Source: Brachypterus glaber (lineage: Eukaryota > Arthropoda > Insecta > Coleoptera > Kateretidae). From it: 64,000 nucleotides of DNA. Positions 1 to 9,910 of the stretch are shown here, piece after piece; positions within the stretch are counted from its first letter, which is position 1; each line of letters starts with the position of its first letter. The notes under the pieces are model-generated. The model was not told the DNA's origin and ran no database searches. It saw nothing but the letters and a program-made list of their open reading frames with translations. A program made the position numbers and the translations under genes. The stretch covers positions 27,486,986 through 27,550,985 of the forward strand of contig OY294049.1 of assembly GCA_958510825.1 (NCBI GenBank). The letters run 5' to 3'.

Positions 1-300
1 CTTATGGAAACTCTCAGAGCCAATCCCAAGATAATAACGGTATTTGTCCTCATTGTCGTGGTCAATATAGAAGAAGAGGATTAAATAATCATATTCGCTC
101 ATCTCATCCAAGAGTTTATAACCCAGTAAGCAATGCAAATGATTTACCAGGATCCAAATGTTTAGAAAATACTTAATGAAGAGAAAAGTCCTAAAGTTAA
201 AGTTGGAGGTAAAAGAAAGCTTTTTGGTAAAAATAAAAGTCCATCAAAGAAAACAAATAAACAAAATGGCAATATAGGTTCAGATGAAGACTTTTTAGGA

Positions 301-376
301 ACTAGTCCTCTAAAAAGATCTTTAAAAATTGTATAGTGACTAGTCCTCTAAAAAGATCTTTAAAAATTGTATAGTG
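301..376. repeat. Perfect 38 bp tandem duplication
   Basis: Bases 301-338 and 339-376 are identical, both starting ACTAGTCCTC and ending GTATAGTG. It lies inside the decayed retrotransposon and adds a frame disruption there. Confidence 0.95.
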
Positions 377-2504
377 AAGACGAATTTATTTATTTCATCA
401 ATAAAACTCGGTATAGAGGACGTATTCTCTAAAGAATCCCGAAAGCATCAAGAATACTGGCCTAAGAAAAGCTCAATGAATGTTTAAACGAAATTTTAAT
501 ATCTAATTCAAACGAATCCTGTCTAAACCTTTTTCTATTTTCAAATCTTTGTTTTCGTTTACCCAGAAAAAGTCCTAAATCTTTTGATTCATCTTTAACC
601 ACTAAAATTAATAATTTATTAAAAACATTTCCTAAAGAACTAAATACTGAAGATCCTAGTTTTAATTTTAAAAATAATAATAATAAACCAAATTTAAATA
701 TAAATTTTAACCCTGATTTAAAAAATTTTTAAGGTAGCTTTAAAAATATCATAGGGAGATATAAAAGGCGCTGTTCGTATAGCCAGTTCAACAAGTAAAT
801 TTATTACACCCAATGAAATTAACAAAAAAATTATGATTGAAAAACACCCAACTCAAGTTGAAGAAAATGATATTTCTATTGCAATCAAAAGTTTTTCCAA
901 AGGCTCTAGCGCAGGTTTAGATAGCCTTTCAGCCCAACAGCTTTGCGACATGCTAAATACACTAAATGGTGACATTTCCCAGAATTGTTAAATACTATTA
1001 ATAGTTTTATAAACATGGTTTTAAAAGGCGAAATCCCAAACTTTATTCGACCATTCTTTTTTGGAGCCAACCTTTGCTCACTAGAAAAACCTGATAAAAG
1101 CCTTGACCAATAGCGGTTGGATTAACACTACGCCGATTGGCCTCCAAATGCGCATAATGAGCCGAAGCTATAATCCATTTCGTAAGATCACTTATAAATT
1201 CTCCCGATTTTAAAGAAAACAACATACATTTAAAACTTGATTTTAAAATGCCTTTAATTTAATAAAACGCGACATAATTCTTGAGACTGCCTACAACGAT
1301 TTTCCTGAAATTTACCCTTATATTCAAGCCAGTTATGGAGAATCTTCAAATTTAATTTATGGTGAATTTATAATTATCTCAAGAAGGTGCACAACAAGGC
1401 GACCCGTTTGCTCCATTTTTGTTTTGTGCTTCTACCAACCGTATAGTTAAAATACTTATGGTATCTAGATGACGGCGCTTTAGCAGGTTCTCCAGAAGAG
1501 GTTTTAAAAGATTTAAAATAAATTGAGTCGGAGAGACCTTTACTAGGTTTAATCTTAACAAAGAAAAATCTGAGATGTATTGCTCAAAAGTTGATTTATT
1601 CCTTGACGAAAGGTTTAAAAACTTTAAAAAGATTTCCCAAGATTGCCTAAAAATTCTAGGTGCTCCGTTAGAAAAATTAGCAGAGACCAAAGTATTACAA
1701 AAAAAAATCAATTCTCTAGATTTACTTTTACTTGAACCTCACCATGCATTTTTCTTACTGAGACACCATTTCACGCCTACCATATCTTCTTCGTTCAACC
1801 TTTTTATATCAACATAATCTATTATTCAGTTTTGACAATCCACTTCGTTCCTCCATAAGCGATATCCTCAACACCCAGTAAATCTAGGAGCAATAGGCAT
1901 TAGATCCGTTCATTACATAGCTTGGTATATATCTTCCTTTAACGCTTCTTTTAAAAATATGAACATAATCCTATGTAAATATAAAGAAATTCTACACCCA
2001 CATATTAAAAATGCATTAACCTCGTGGAAAGCCCTTGCAAAGACAAATAATCTCCCTGATTCCACCAAACAACATGATTGGTATAATCCTATTTCTAAAA
2101 TGGCCCTAAACAATTTATTAAAAATCGCCAATAATGAAAAAGATCAGTCCCGTTTAAAAGCCATTTCAATAAAAGAATCAAACTTCTGGTTAAATGCCTT
2201 GCCTATTTCCAAACTAGGATTATTGTAAAATCGAACCCTGTTAAGAATTACTATTGGATTAAGGCTGACAGTTAAAATTGTTGAGCCCCACACATGTATT
2301 TGTGGCAAATATGTTGATAGCTCAGGTACTCATGGACTTTCCTGCAAGTTTAGCGAGGGCCGCCATACAAGACACCGAGAAGCTATCGAAATTATCAGAC
2401 GAGCACTTTTTCCTATAGCTGTAGAAAAATTTGGATCTTTTGGTCCAAGAACTAAAATATTTTTAAACGATATTTGTTCACGTTTAATTGATGTTTCCCA
2501 TAAT

Positions 2505-2551
2505 GTTTCAGAAGGCACGCATTTTTGCATAAAATACGTGCCTTCCGAAAC
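2505..2551. other. Near-perfect hairpin, 15 bp stem
   Basis: GTTTCAGAAGGCACG (2505-2519) pairs with CGTGCCTTCCGAAAC (2537-2551), 14 of 15 bases, across a 17-base loop. It sits at the end of recognisable retrotransposon protein homology, just before unrelated sequence and the deubiquitinase pseudogene. Confidence 0.8.
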
Positions 2552-2751
2552 AGTATGACTATGAATAGAGGAAACGGCATTTGCGTCATGGGAACTCATG
2601 AGGACCTGACAAAGGAAGAAATACTTTTTTCAAAAGATCCAATTGTTAATTTTAAAATAACAGACCAGTCGAAAAACAAATATAGATCAGGTAGCACAAA
2701 AGATAGCGTCATCAAAAACCATTTAAATTACAGTAATGTTGGCGATATTTA

Positions 2752-3210
2752 AAGGACAGCTATATACAGGACGTCAACACCAATATATCTAGTATGCGTG
2801 GACCTTGAATTAAGAAATTTGCCGATCTGATAAAAGAGTTGTGGTCAGAAGATTCGTCTGAACGGGTAGTAAACACGATTTCCCTCAAGAGCCAAATACA
2901 GCGTTTAACCCCCCGATTTGTAGCCTACACACAACAGGACGCTCAAGAATTTCTGCGATACCTTTTAGAGGAACTTTACGAGGACGTTAACAGGGTCACG
3001 GAAAAACCTAAACCTATTTTGACCAAAATAGATGAAAAATTAAGTGAAAACGAAAAATCTACAGAATCATGGTCCAGATACCTCCGGATAGACGTTCTCG
3101 CATTATGGACCTCTTCGTCGGCAAACTGAAAATCTTAGTAATCCACTTTAAACACTTCTCCCCCATGACACAGTTTCAGAGAAAACTCAGCATCACTGTA
3201 GAGTTTACAT
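2752..3210 (+). pseudogene. Intronless, broken USP-type ubiquitin hydrolase fragment (USP2/USP21-like)
   Basis: The translated segments match the catalytic domain of USP2/USP21-type deubiquitinases, cysteine proteases that remove ubiquitin. The clearest are the KFADLIKELW region (from 2815) and RFVAYTQQDAQEFLRYLLEE (about 2914-2973), the latter the family's QQDAQEF box. MDLFVGKLK and KILVIHFKHF follow at about 3099-3160. An in-frame TGA (2806-2808) interrupts it upstream, a frame change lies near 3085, and the stretch from the zinc-ribbon part to KILVIHFKHF is deleted. Neither the catalytic cysteine box nor the histidine box is present. Absence of introns across these pieces suggests a processed copy. 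About 140 bases of open frame after 3210 have no recognisable match. Confidence 0.8.
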
Positions 3211-3355
3211 ACATGTTCATTGAACATATCAGGTCATATGAGCTCGATAGTAAATGTACAGTGAACGTTCTACGAAAGAAACCTTCATCAAAAGAAGTGC
3301 TTTTCGTATATCCAGATGTCACGGATATTTCTGTGGTCAAGAAGGATTAAAGTTG

Positions 3356-4433
3356 AAGAAAAATTATACAGAAGAGGAAAATATATTTTCAGAAATATTT
3401 CTACTATACTTCAGAATAATTTTCTAAGGTAAAAAATAATTAGAAAAATAATTTTTAACTACTCTATGTATTATTTTTTTACCAAAGTACAAAGAATGTG
3501 ATTTTTTTATTTATAGGCATTGAATATATTTTTGTTTCTAGTTCTAAACTTTAAGAATATGTTTTTTATTTAAAGACTGGAACTATGTTTGTTTATTTTT
3601 TTATAGACAATTTAATTGTTGTTTAAATAAAAAATCTCTTATTTTGGTTTTTTATTGTTGATTTTAACATGCTCTTTAGTCATACAGACAGGCCTATTAT
3701 TTGGTTTATTTATTTTTTGATTAATTTGGTTTTGCATTAGTCTTTAAAAACTGTTCAACGTATAGCTGAATAGTAAGCTTTTTTAAATATTTAAAGAAAA
3801 CTGACATTTTTGATCCGTTTCACCCCAGATTACGGTATTTATTACATAATTTAGTTTTTGATAAACTTGATTAGAAGAAAAACGTAACACGGTTAAGCTT
3901 CAAATATAAAGCACAGTATCAATCAAATTCAAATTGGGTTAAATGAAAAAATTACAACTTTCAGGAAATCCTGAAATCTCCTAAACCCCAAATGAAAAAA
4001 TAAAAAAAGGAGTATTCATAATAACCGGCAATAAGAGAGACTTGAACAATTTGATAAGCAGTTGCAGTGGCGTACCATGCAGTTCCTAGAAAATGGAGCA
4101 AAAAATATAGTTTTACATTTTGTTTTGCTGTTAATACAAAAAACTTTTCTTAATCATTCTAAATAAATACAAAAGTAGGGTCAGTTTAAGCTACAAGACA
4201 AAAATCAGTCAAATCCATTAAGTAGTTTTCAAAATGTTTGAATTTAAAAATAGCAATTTTTTAGGTGGATCGATTTTTTTGCTCTCAAGTGGATATTTAT
4301 TGTTTATATTGTATTTCAGTGCTTTTTAACTAAAAATCAAACATTTTTACTGAAAATATGTTGTGCTTAGTTTTAAATAATTCTATAGTATACAATACAA
4401 ATAATTAAAATTATCATTATTTTTTTATTGCAG
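3356..4433. other. AT-rich stretch with no recognisable gene
   Basis: No open frame or family match is visible. CAGTGGCGTACCATGCAG near 4065 resembles transposon ends. The last bases (ATTTTTTTATTGCAG, ending 4433) are the polypyrimidine tract and 3' splice site of the following SVOP exon, so at least the end of this stretch is intron. Confidence 0.6.
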
Positions 4434-4545
4434 GGATATTTATAACGATTTTTATAATTGAAAGATTTGGTCGGAAAAAAACCATGGCTGTACAATTTAT
4501 TGCATATGCTGTTTGTTGCAGCTTCCTTGTTGTGTGCACCGAGAA
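4434..4545 (+). CDS. SVOP: SVOP (synaptic vesicle 2-related protein), penultimate coding exon
   Basis: This 112 bp exon encodes an IFITIFIIERFGRKKTMAVQ segment and a following hydrophobic stretch, ending VVCTEK. ERFGRKKTM is the loop typical of the second half of major facilitator transporters of the SV2/SVOP group. The exon is bounded by TTGCAG at 4428-4433 and by the donor GTAAGT at 4546-4551. The split codon at its end (AA) joins in frame to the exon at 13332, and the joined product aligns with SVOP without gap or overlap. SVOP is a multi-pass protein related to the synaptic vesicle protein SV2; its substrate is unknown. Upstream exons were not found in the window and presumably lie before position 1. 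Confidence 0.85.
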
Positions 4546-5170
4546 GTAAGTAAATATCATTTTAATATTACGGTGCTGCAGACCTTAAAGGCATTATAAT
4601 TTTGGTAGAATAAAAGAGGACAAACGTAGTAGCTTCTTGATCTAGACGAAAATACCGAAACAGCGACGCGCCACACGGTAAAAATTACTGATATACAGGG
4701 TGTCTAAAAATCTCCTGACAAATGGAAATCCAAGACACTATACGTGATTTTAAATTAATTTAACCTAAATTACCTTAATTTAAAAATGCTTCCTAAGAAA
4801 GCTAGAGCTCTTTGAAGATAACGCCTCTACGTCATTTTTTTTAAGTATCTCACAAAAAGCCGTTATTTAAGAATTTCAAACTTGGTCCACTGTAAATACA
4901 TATTGGGATCACAAGTGTCTCGCTTGGGGGATAACAGACATTTTAAATGTCGGCGCACTCACATCTCTACTCTTTTACATCTCTGCCCATTCACATCTCT
5001 CCTCTTTTACTTCTCTACTCGTTTATTTGACGAGTATATCAATTTAATTATTTTTATTAGTACACAATGCAGTGTGTACAGTGTGTACATGTATATATGT
5101 CATAATTTTAAATTTGTTAGGTTATTGAAATATTATGACAATGTCATTTATGACATATACAGGGTGTTTA

Positions 5171-7038
5171 AAAAATGCTGCTAATAGTGTAACTGGCTCT
5201 ATACCCAAATCAAATATTGATGCTATACATCTAATGACACAAAGCAGTTTGAAAACTTCTGATACTTTTAAATTTCATGAGGTTTCCTATAATGATGTCA
5301 GAGATACAATAAATAATCTTAAAAATAACCAAAGTAGGGATATTTATGGTTTAAACGTTTCCCTAATCAAGTCCATTAAGAAAATAATCATTATACCACT
5401 TACTATTTTAATCAACCATTGTATTCTAAAATGTGTATTTCCTAAGTGTCTAAAAATAGCTTCTGTAATACCTATTTTCAAGAAGGGAGATAAAAATGAC
5501 CCCAATAACTATAGGCCTATAGCACTACTTCCTATAATTTCCAAGGTTTTTGAAAAAATATTGCATAAACAGATAACTATTTATTTTGAATCAAACAATC
5601 TTTTTAGTACCCACCAATACGGTTTTCGAAATGGACTTTCAACTATTAAAGCCATAATAGCCTTAATTGAAGAACTCCAAGATTGTTTTGAAAAAGGTGA
5701 TTATTGTTTACTTACTCTTCTTGATTTGACTAAAGCATTTGACTGCATCTGCCCTGATATATTACTGAGAAAGCTTTACTACTACAATTTTGACCCTGAT
5801 AGTTGTAGATTACTTTTATCATATTTGTCAGACAGAATTCAATCTGTACTCTTTAATAATCTCAGATCAGGAAACGTGAATATGTTATTTGGAGTACCAC
5901 AAGGCTCAATTCTGGGACCCCTACTTTTTTTAATTTTCATAAATTATCTACCTTTTTTCTTGGCTGACATTATAAAACTGTTTGCAGACGATTCAACTTA
6001 TGGCTCAAGGCATAAAAGTCTTCAGTTGGCTGTGCAAAAGAGCGCAGAAATAGAGTTAAAGGCCATGCAGTGGTTTAATAGCAATATGCTATGCCTAAAT
6101 GAGAATAAAACCATAAAAATTCTTTTTACCTTGCGCCATTATCTGAAAGTGCAAAGTTTTTGGGTGTGCACATTGATGGTAAGCTTTTGTGGAATAGTCA
6201 TGGTGATGCTCTTGCTAACAAACTAAGTTCCAACATATATTTGCTTCGATGCCTATCAAACAATCTATTTGCCAATGTTATACGCACGGCATACTTTTCT
6301 CTGGTACAGTCCTTGCTTTCCTTCGGCCTTTTGGCATGGGGTCATGCAAGTGTAAAGGATCGAATATTTAAACTTCAAAGGCGAGCCGTGCGCATACTTG
6401 GTGGACTTGGGTATCGTGATGACTGCAACCAAATGTTTATCAATTTAAATTTATTAACATTTCCATCCCTATACATACTTGAATGTTTAGTCCACCTCAA
6501 ATCTAATCCCTCAAATTACAGAACATATGAGTCAGTACATAATATTAATACTCGTCATGCGCAAAATATTTTGCCTGAGTTTAACAGACTTGCCAGAACC
6601 CAAACTGGCACAAATTATTATTGTGTGAAATTCTTTAATGTTCTTCCATCAAGAGTAAGACAACTTAAATTAAATCTTTTTAAATCCACTATTAAAAGAT
6701 ACCTGATCTCAAAGGCATTTTATAGTTTTGAAGCTTATTTATCCAATAATTTTAATGACATTTAACCTATTACTTAACCTAATTATATTAAAACGAATTA
6801 TTTCTAAACCACTTTTAAATTATTTTTATACTACATTAAAACTATTTCTGACTTTTGTACACTAATTTATATTTTATTTTTTGTATACCACTTTTATATT
6901 TCTAAACTATATTTTAACTGTTTTTAACTATTTTAAACTCCTGTCTGTTTTGTGATAGTATTATTTAATTTATTTAATCTATAGAGTATTATTATACCTT
7001 TATTTTGACGAATGTAAATTATTTTGTAACACAATAAA

Positions 7039-7093
<55 letters not shown>
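5171..7093 (+). mobile_element. 5'-truncated Jockey-type non-LTR retrotransposon (copy 1)
   Basis: Reverse transcriptase is encoded at about 5171-6226 and continues, after a frame change near 6140-6160, to a stop at 6765. Visible RT motifs are NNYRPIALLPIISKVFEKIL, DLTKAFD (motif A), GVPQGSILGPLLF (motif B) and LFADDS (motif C with the catalytic aspartates). The family's C-terminal region (LLAWGH, LQRRAVRIL, YILECL, HNINTRHA, KFFNVLP) follows. The 5' part with the endonuclease is missing. A 3' untranslated region ends in AATAAA-like sequence and an ATT microsatellite (7040-7093), the usual tail of this family. It sits exactly inside the terminal repeat of the DNA transposon. It is the same family as the minus-strand copy at 9911-11416. 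Confidence 0.9.
7040..7093 (+). repeat. (ATT)n microsatellite tail
   Basis: About 18 ATT units form the 3' tail of retrotransposon copy 1. Confidence 0.9.
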
Positions 7094-7095
<2 letters not shown>

Positions 7096-7623
7096 GGTCT
7101 TCTGGCAATAATTTTAGGGGATGATAGTCCATCAAAAATTAAGTTATTTTTGCTTATATACCCTTGGTTAAATATTAATATTAAGAGAGATAATAATTAA
7201 AACAAAAAATAACAAAAATTGTTTGATGGTCACTGGTACATAGCGGGCTATCCGCAGTTGTGCTTTAACAAATATGTAAAAAAAGCGACGTTGCCTGACC
7301 TGTTTTAAAATCATGATAGAGTCAAAAATAATTTTATAGGTTTTAATTTTCAATATTTATGATAAAATAAATGTACATTTACAAAAAAATAATGCTATTT
7401 TAATGAATCAAGAGGTTAGACGCTAAAAGAATATATAAATTTATAAATTTATTTAAAAAGCGAGTCGATTGGCGAGTTTTTTAATAGTTTGCCGACTGTA
7501 TAATGAAAAGAGTACTTTAGAATATTTTTTCTATTTGAGTAGACAAAAATTAGGGAAGATAAATTAATTAAATCAACATAAAACAGTACACAGCGTCAGT
7601 AAGCTTATAAGCTTATAAAGGCG

Positions 7624-7663
7624 GGTAGTTTTTCAAAGGGTCATGACCCTTTGAAAAACTACC
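7624..7663. other. Perfect 40 bp palindrome
   Basis: GGTAGTTTTTCAAAGGGTCA is followed immediately by its exact reverse complement, with no spacer (centre TCATGA). It lies inside the DNA transposon, upstream of the transposase start. The preceding bases contain a duplicated AAGCTTAT motif (about 7601-7618). Confidence 0.95.
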
Positions 7664-7996
7664 TGTATTGTTTATAGCTAATGTATTTTTATTATCAGTA
7701 TGAAGAAAATTCTATTGTTTAGTTTTAACCCGACATTCGGCGGTGATAGATTATAATTTTGGCGTTTTTGGCGTGTCCTCTTTTTAATTGCGATTCGTTT
7801 AGACTTTTGTGTTTTTATACAATATTTTATGTTATGAAGACTTTTTTAGTTAATACTTAGTTAAGTTACAATTTTTTAGTTTAGTTTTTATGAGTTTTAG
7901 TGCTATTTTCGAGTTATTATTTAACTTAAGTTAGTTCTAATAAGAATAGTAGACTTTTTTGTATGTAATTAGTTTCGGTGTAATATTTTCTTACAA

Positions 7997-9616
7997 ATGG
8001 ATCCAGAGCCTAAAAATGAAATTGAGAATAACCCTCAGCCTGAAAATTACCGTGATCCTGACCCTGTACAAATGCATGTTTCTTCTTCTTCTTCTTCCGT
8101 TTTTATTGGCCTTGGTGGTTAACCATATCAGCCAGGGTTGGGTAGTTCTCAGTCGTTGACAATCCGGGGTTTAATTTTTGTAGGCTTTATAATTTAGAAT
8201 ATGATAGAAATTTGAAAGAATGGATGAATGTAAGCTAAATCTAAGGGTTGAAGCGGATACTATCTAAGAATTCTACAACATGCTTAACTATTTTAGGTGA
8301 TGTTCGAGATAAGATTTGGGGGAGTGAGATGGGAGAAGGGATTGTTTTTGAAAGGTTGTGGTATAGTGACTTTGACTCTCTTTCATGTAGAGGGCATTCC
8401 ATGATGAAGTGTTGGATATCTTGGTTGGGGTGTCCACATGGGCACGATGGGCTATTTTCTATTCCAATGCGATGGAGGTGAGCCTTCATCAGGCAATGTC
8501 CGCTTCTTAGGCGTAAATAAGTTGATAAAAATGCATGTTTATGGAAATAATGAATATTGTGACATGATATTAATTTATGGAGAGGTGTTAGGTAATAGTA
8601 ATGCTGCAGCACGAACATACGCCGAAAGGTTCCCTAACCGGGTTCATCCATATTATCGTACCTTTGTGCGCCTTGCTCAAAGAATTCGGGATACAGGAAG
8701 TGTAAAGCCACAACAAGGACAGGAGGGAGGACCGGGACGCGAACAAAGAATTATAAACCTCGAAGAGGACATTCTGGATTTTTTTAACGAACACCCTTCA
8801 GCAAGTACTCGTCAAGGTGCTACACAATTTGAGGTCTCCAATAGGGTGGTTTGGAGAACTTTAAGCGAAGATCTAAGGCACCCCTATCATTATAAAAGAG
8901 TACAAGCCTTACAAGAAGCAGATCGCACTCAAAGATTGGAATTTTGTCATTGCCTAATTCAAAATAATACAAGGAATCCAAATTTTATACAAAATATTTT
9001 ATTTTCTGATGAAACCACTTTCACGAGAAATGGAGTTATGAATTTTCATAATAATCACCAGTGGGTACTGGAAAATCCCCATGCTGTGCGAAGAACAAAT
9101 TTTCAACAAAGATTTTCTTTAAACATATGGGGTGGATTCATTAATGGACAATTAATTGGGCTGCATATTCTACCCGATAGGCTAAATGCTGAATCCTATT
9201 TAAATTTTTTAGAAAATGACCTAAATATTTTAATGGAAGAAGTACCTCTGGTGGTTAGGAGAAGTATGTGGTTCATGCATGATGGTTGTCCCGTTCACTT
9301 TAGCCACCGTGTACGCAACCATTTGAACCAGAATTATCACAATCGTTGGATTGGCAGAGGAGCAGTTAGGTTTTGACCCCCTCGATCTCCTGATCTAAAT
9401 CCCATGGATTTTTATCTGTGGGGTTTTATAAAGGCTATAGTGTACCCTGCAGGGCAAGCTGAACCACAAAACCTGCAGGAACTTATAAATCGCGTCGAGG
9501 CGGCTGAAATACAAATACGGCAACATGGTAGTATTCAACGTGCCATGAATTCATTGTTACGGCGGGCCTACCTGTGTATCGAGAATGGTGGGGGAAACTT
9601 CGAACACTTATTGTAG
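7997..9616 (+). pseudogene. Mariner-like DDD transposase, interrupted and with one nonsense codon
   Basis: The reading frame starts at ATG 7997 (MDPEPKNE...). It is interrupted at 8081 by a 447 bp retrotransposon fragment, resumes in the same frame at 8540, and ends at a stop at 9614-9616; without the insert it would be about 386 residues. The N-terminal half contains an AARTYAERFPNR segment, typical of the helix-turn-helix region of this insect transposase group. The catalytic core shows SDE (LFSDETTF), HDG (WFMHDGCPVHFS) and SPDLNPMDFYLWG, that is three aspartates with about 36 residues between the second and third. At 9373-9375 a TGA stands where relatives have tryptophan just before PPRSPDLNP. 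These two lesions make it non-functional, but decay is otherwise slight. Confidence 0.88.
8082..8528 (-). mobile_element. 3' fragment of an I/R1-type non-LTR retrotransposon
   Basis: On the minus strand the fragment encodes the C-terminal tail of a non-LTR polyprotein: LRLRSGHCLMKAHLHRIG, then CPCGHPNQDIQHFIMECP (a CCHC-type zinc motif). It ends FNP at 8241. Its 3' region ends in an AATAAA signal and GAA repeats (plus strand 8081-8096). The fragment is flanked by the 12 bp target duplication AAATGCATGTTT at 8070-8081 and 8529-8540, which proves insertion by target-primed reverse transcription. The 5' end is truncated. Confidence 0.9.
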
Positions 9617-9910
9617 CAGCATGGTCAGCAGTCGTCAAAAGTTTTTAATATGTAAACCAAAAGAAGGTAATTTTTTACGTTTTTATTTTTTGAGTAAAAC
9701 ATTTTTTTTGTTGGAATTTTTGTTTTAAAATGCAGTAATAAACCCACCCTTAAAATTATTGCCAGAAAACCGTAAACACCCTGTATATAGTGTGTACTAA
9801 TAAAAATAATTAAATGTATATACAGAGACGTCAAATAAACGAATAGAGAAGTAAAAGAGGAGAGAAGTAAAGAGTAGAGATGTGAATTAGCAGAGATGTA
9901 AAATAGTAGA

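Larger units (their letters stand above)
3..2560 (+). pseudogene. Decayed non-LTR retrotransposon, probably restriction-like-endonuclease type
   Basis: Pieces of one polyprotein run left to right in shifting frames. Near position 45-110 there is a C-x2-C-x11-H-x4-H zinc finger (CPHC...H....H). At about 868-960 comes a GSSAGLD-like segment that precedes the reverse transcriptase in this family, then FFGANLCSLEKPDKSL (about 1058-1105), then QEGAQQGDPFAPFLF (about 1380-1425), the RT motif B region. A long conserved tail follows at 1575-2228. At 2288-2347 lies a CxCG...GxHGLSC zinc motif followed by a GRHTRHREA segment. The order N-terminal finger, RT, CCHC motif is that of R2-like elements with a restriction-like endonuclease; the clade assignment is inference. 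Many stops and frame changes show it is dead. The 5' end lies outside the window. Confidence 0.75.
5158..9785 (+). mobile_element. Mariner-like DNA transposon, interrupted twice
   Basis: Left end TACAGGGTGTTTA (5158-5170) and, after an inserted retrotransposon, ACGGTCTTCTGGCAATAATT (7094-7113) together match the right end read on the minus strand from 9785 (TACAGGGTGTTTACGG, then TTTTCTGGCAATAATTTTA). This gives a terminal inverted repeat of about 40 bp. The interior carries the transposase gene (7997-9616). Its two insertions are the retrotransposon at 5171-7093, which splits the left terminal repeat, and a second one at 8082-8528 inside the transposase gene. Confidence 0.85.

Noticed and set aside
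1043..1225. 60-codon minus-strand frame
   Set aside because: The plus strand here carries the expected retrotransposon protein segments (FFGANLCSLEKPDKSL), so the minus frame is a shadow.
8241..8618. Independent small zinc-finger gene
   Set aside because: It is the C-terminal tail of a truncated non-LTR retrotransposon with a target duplication and GAA tail.
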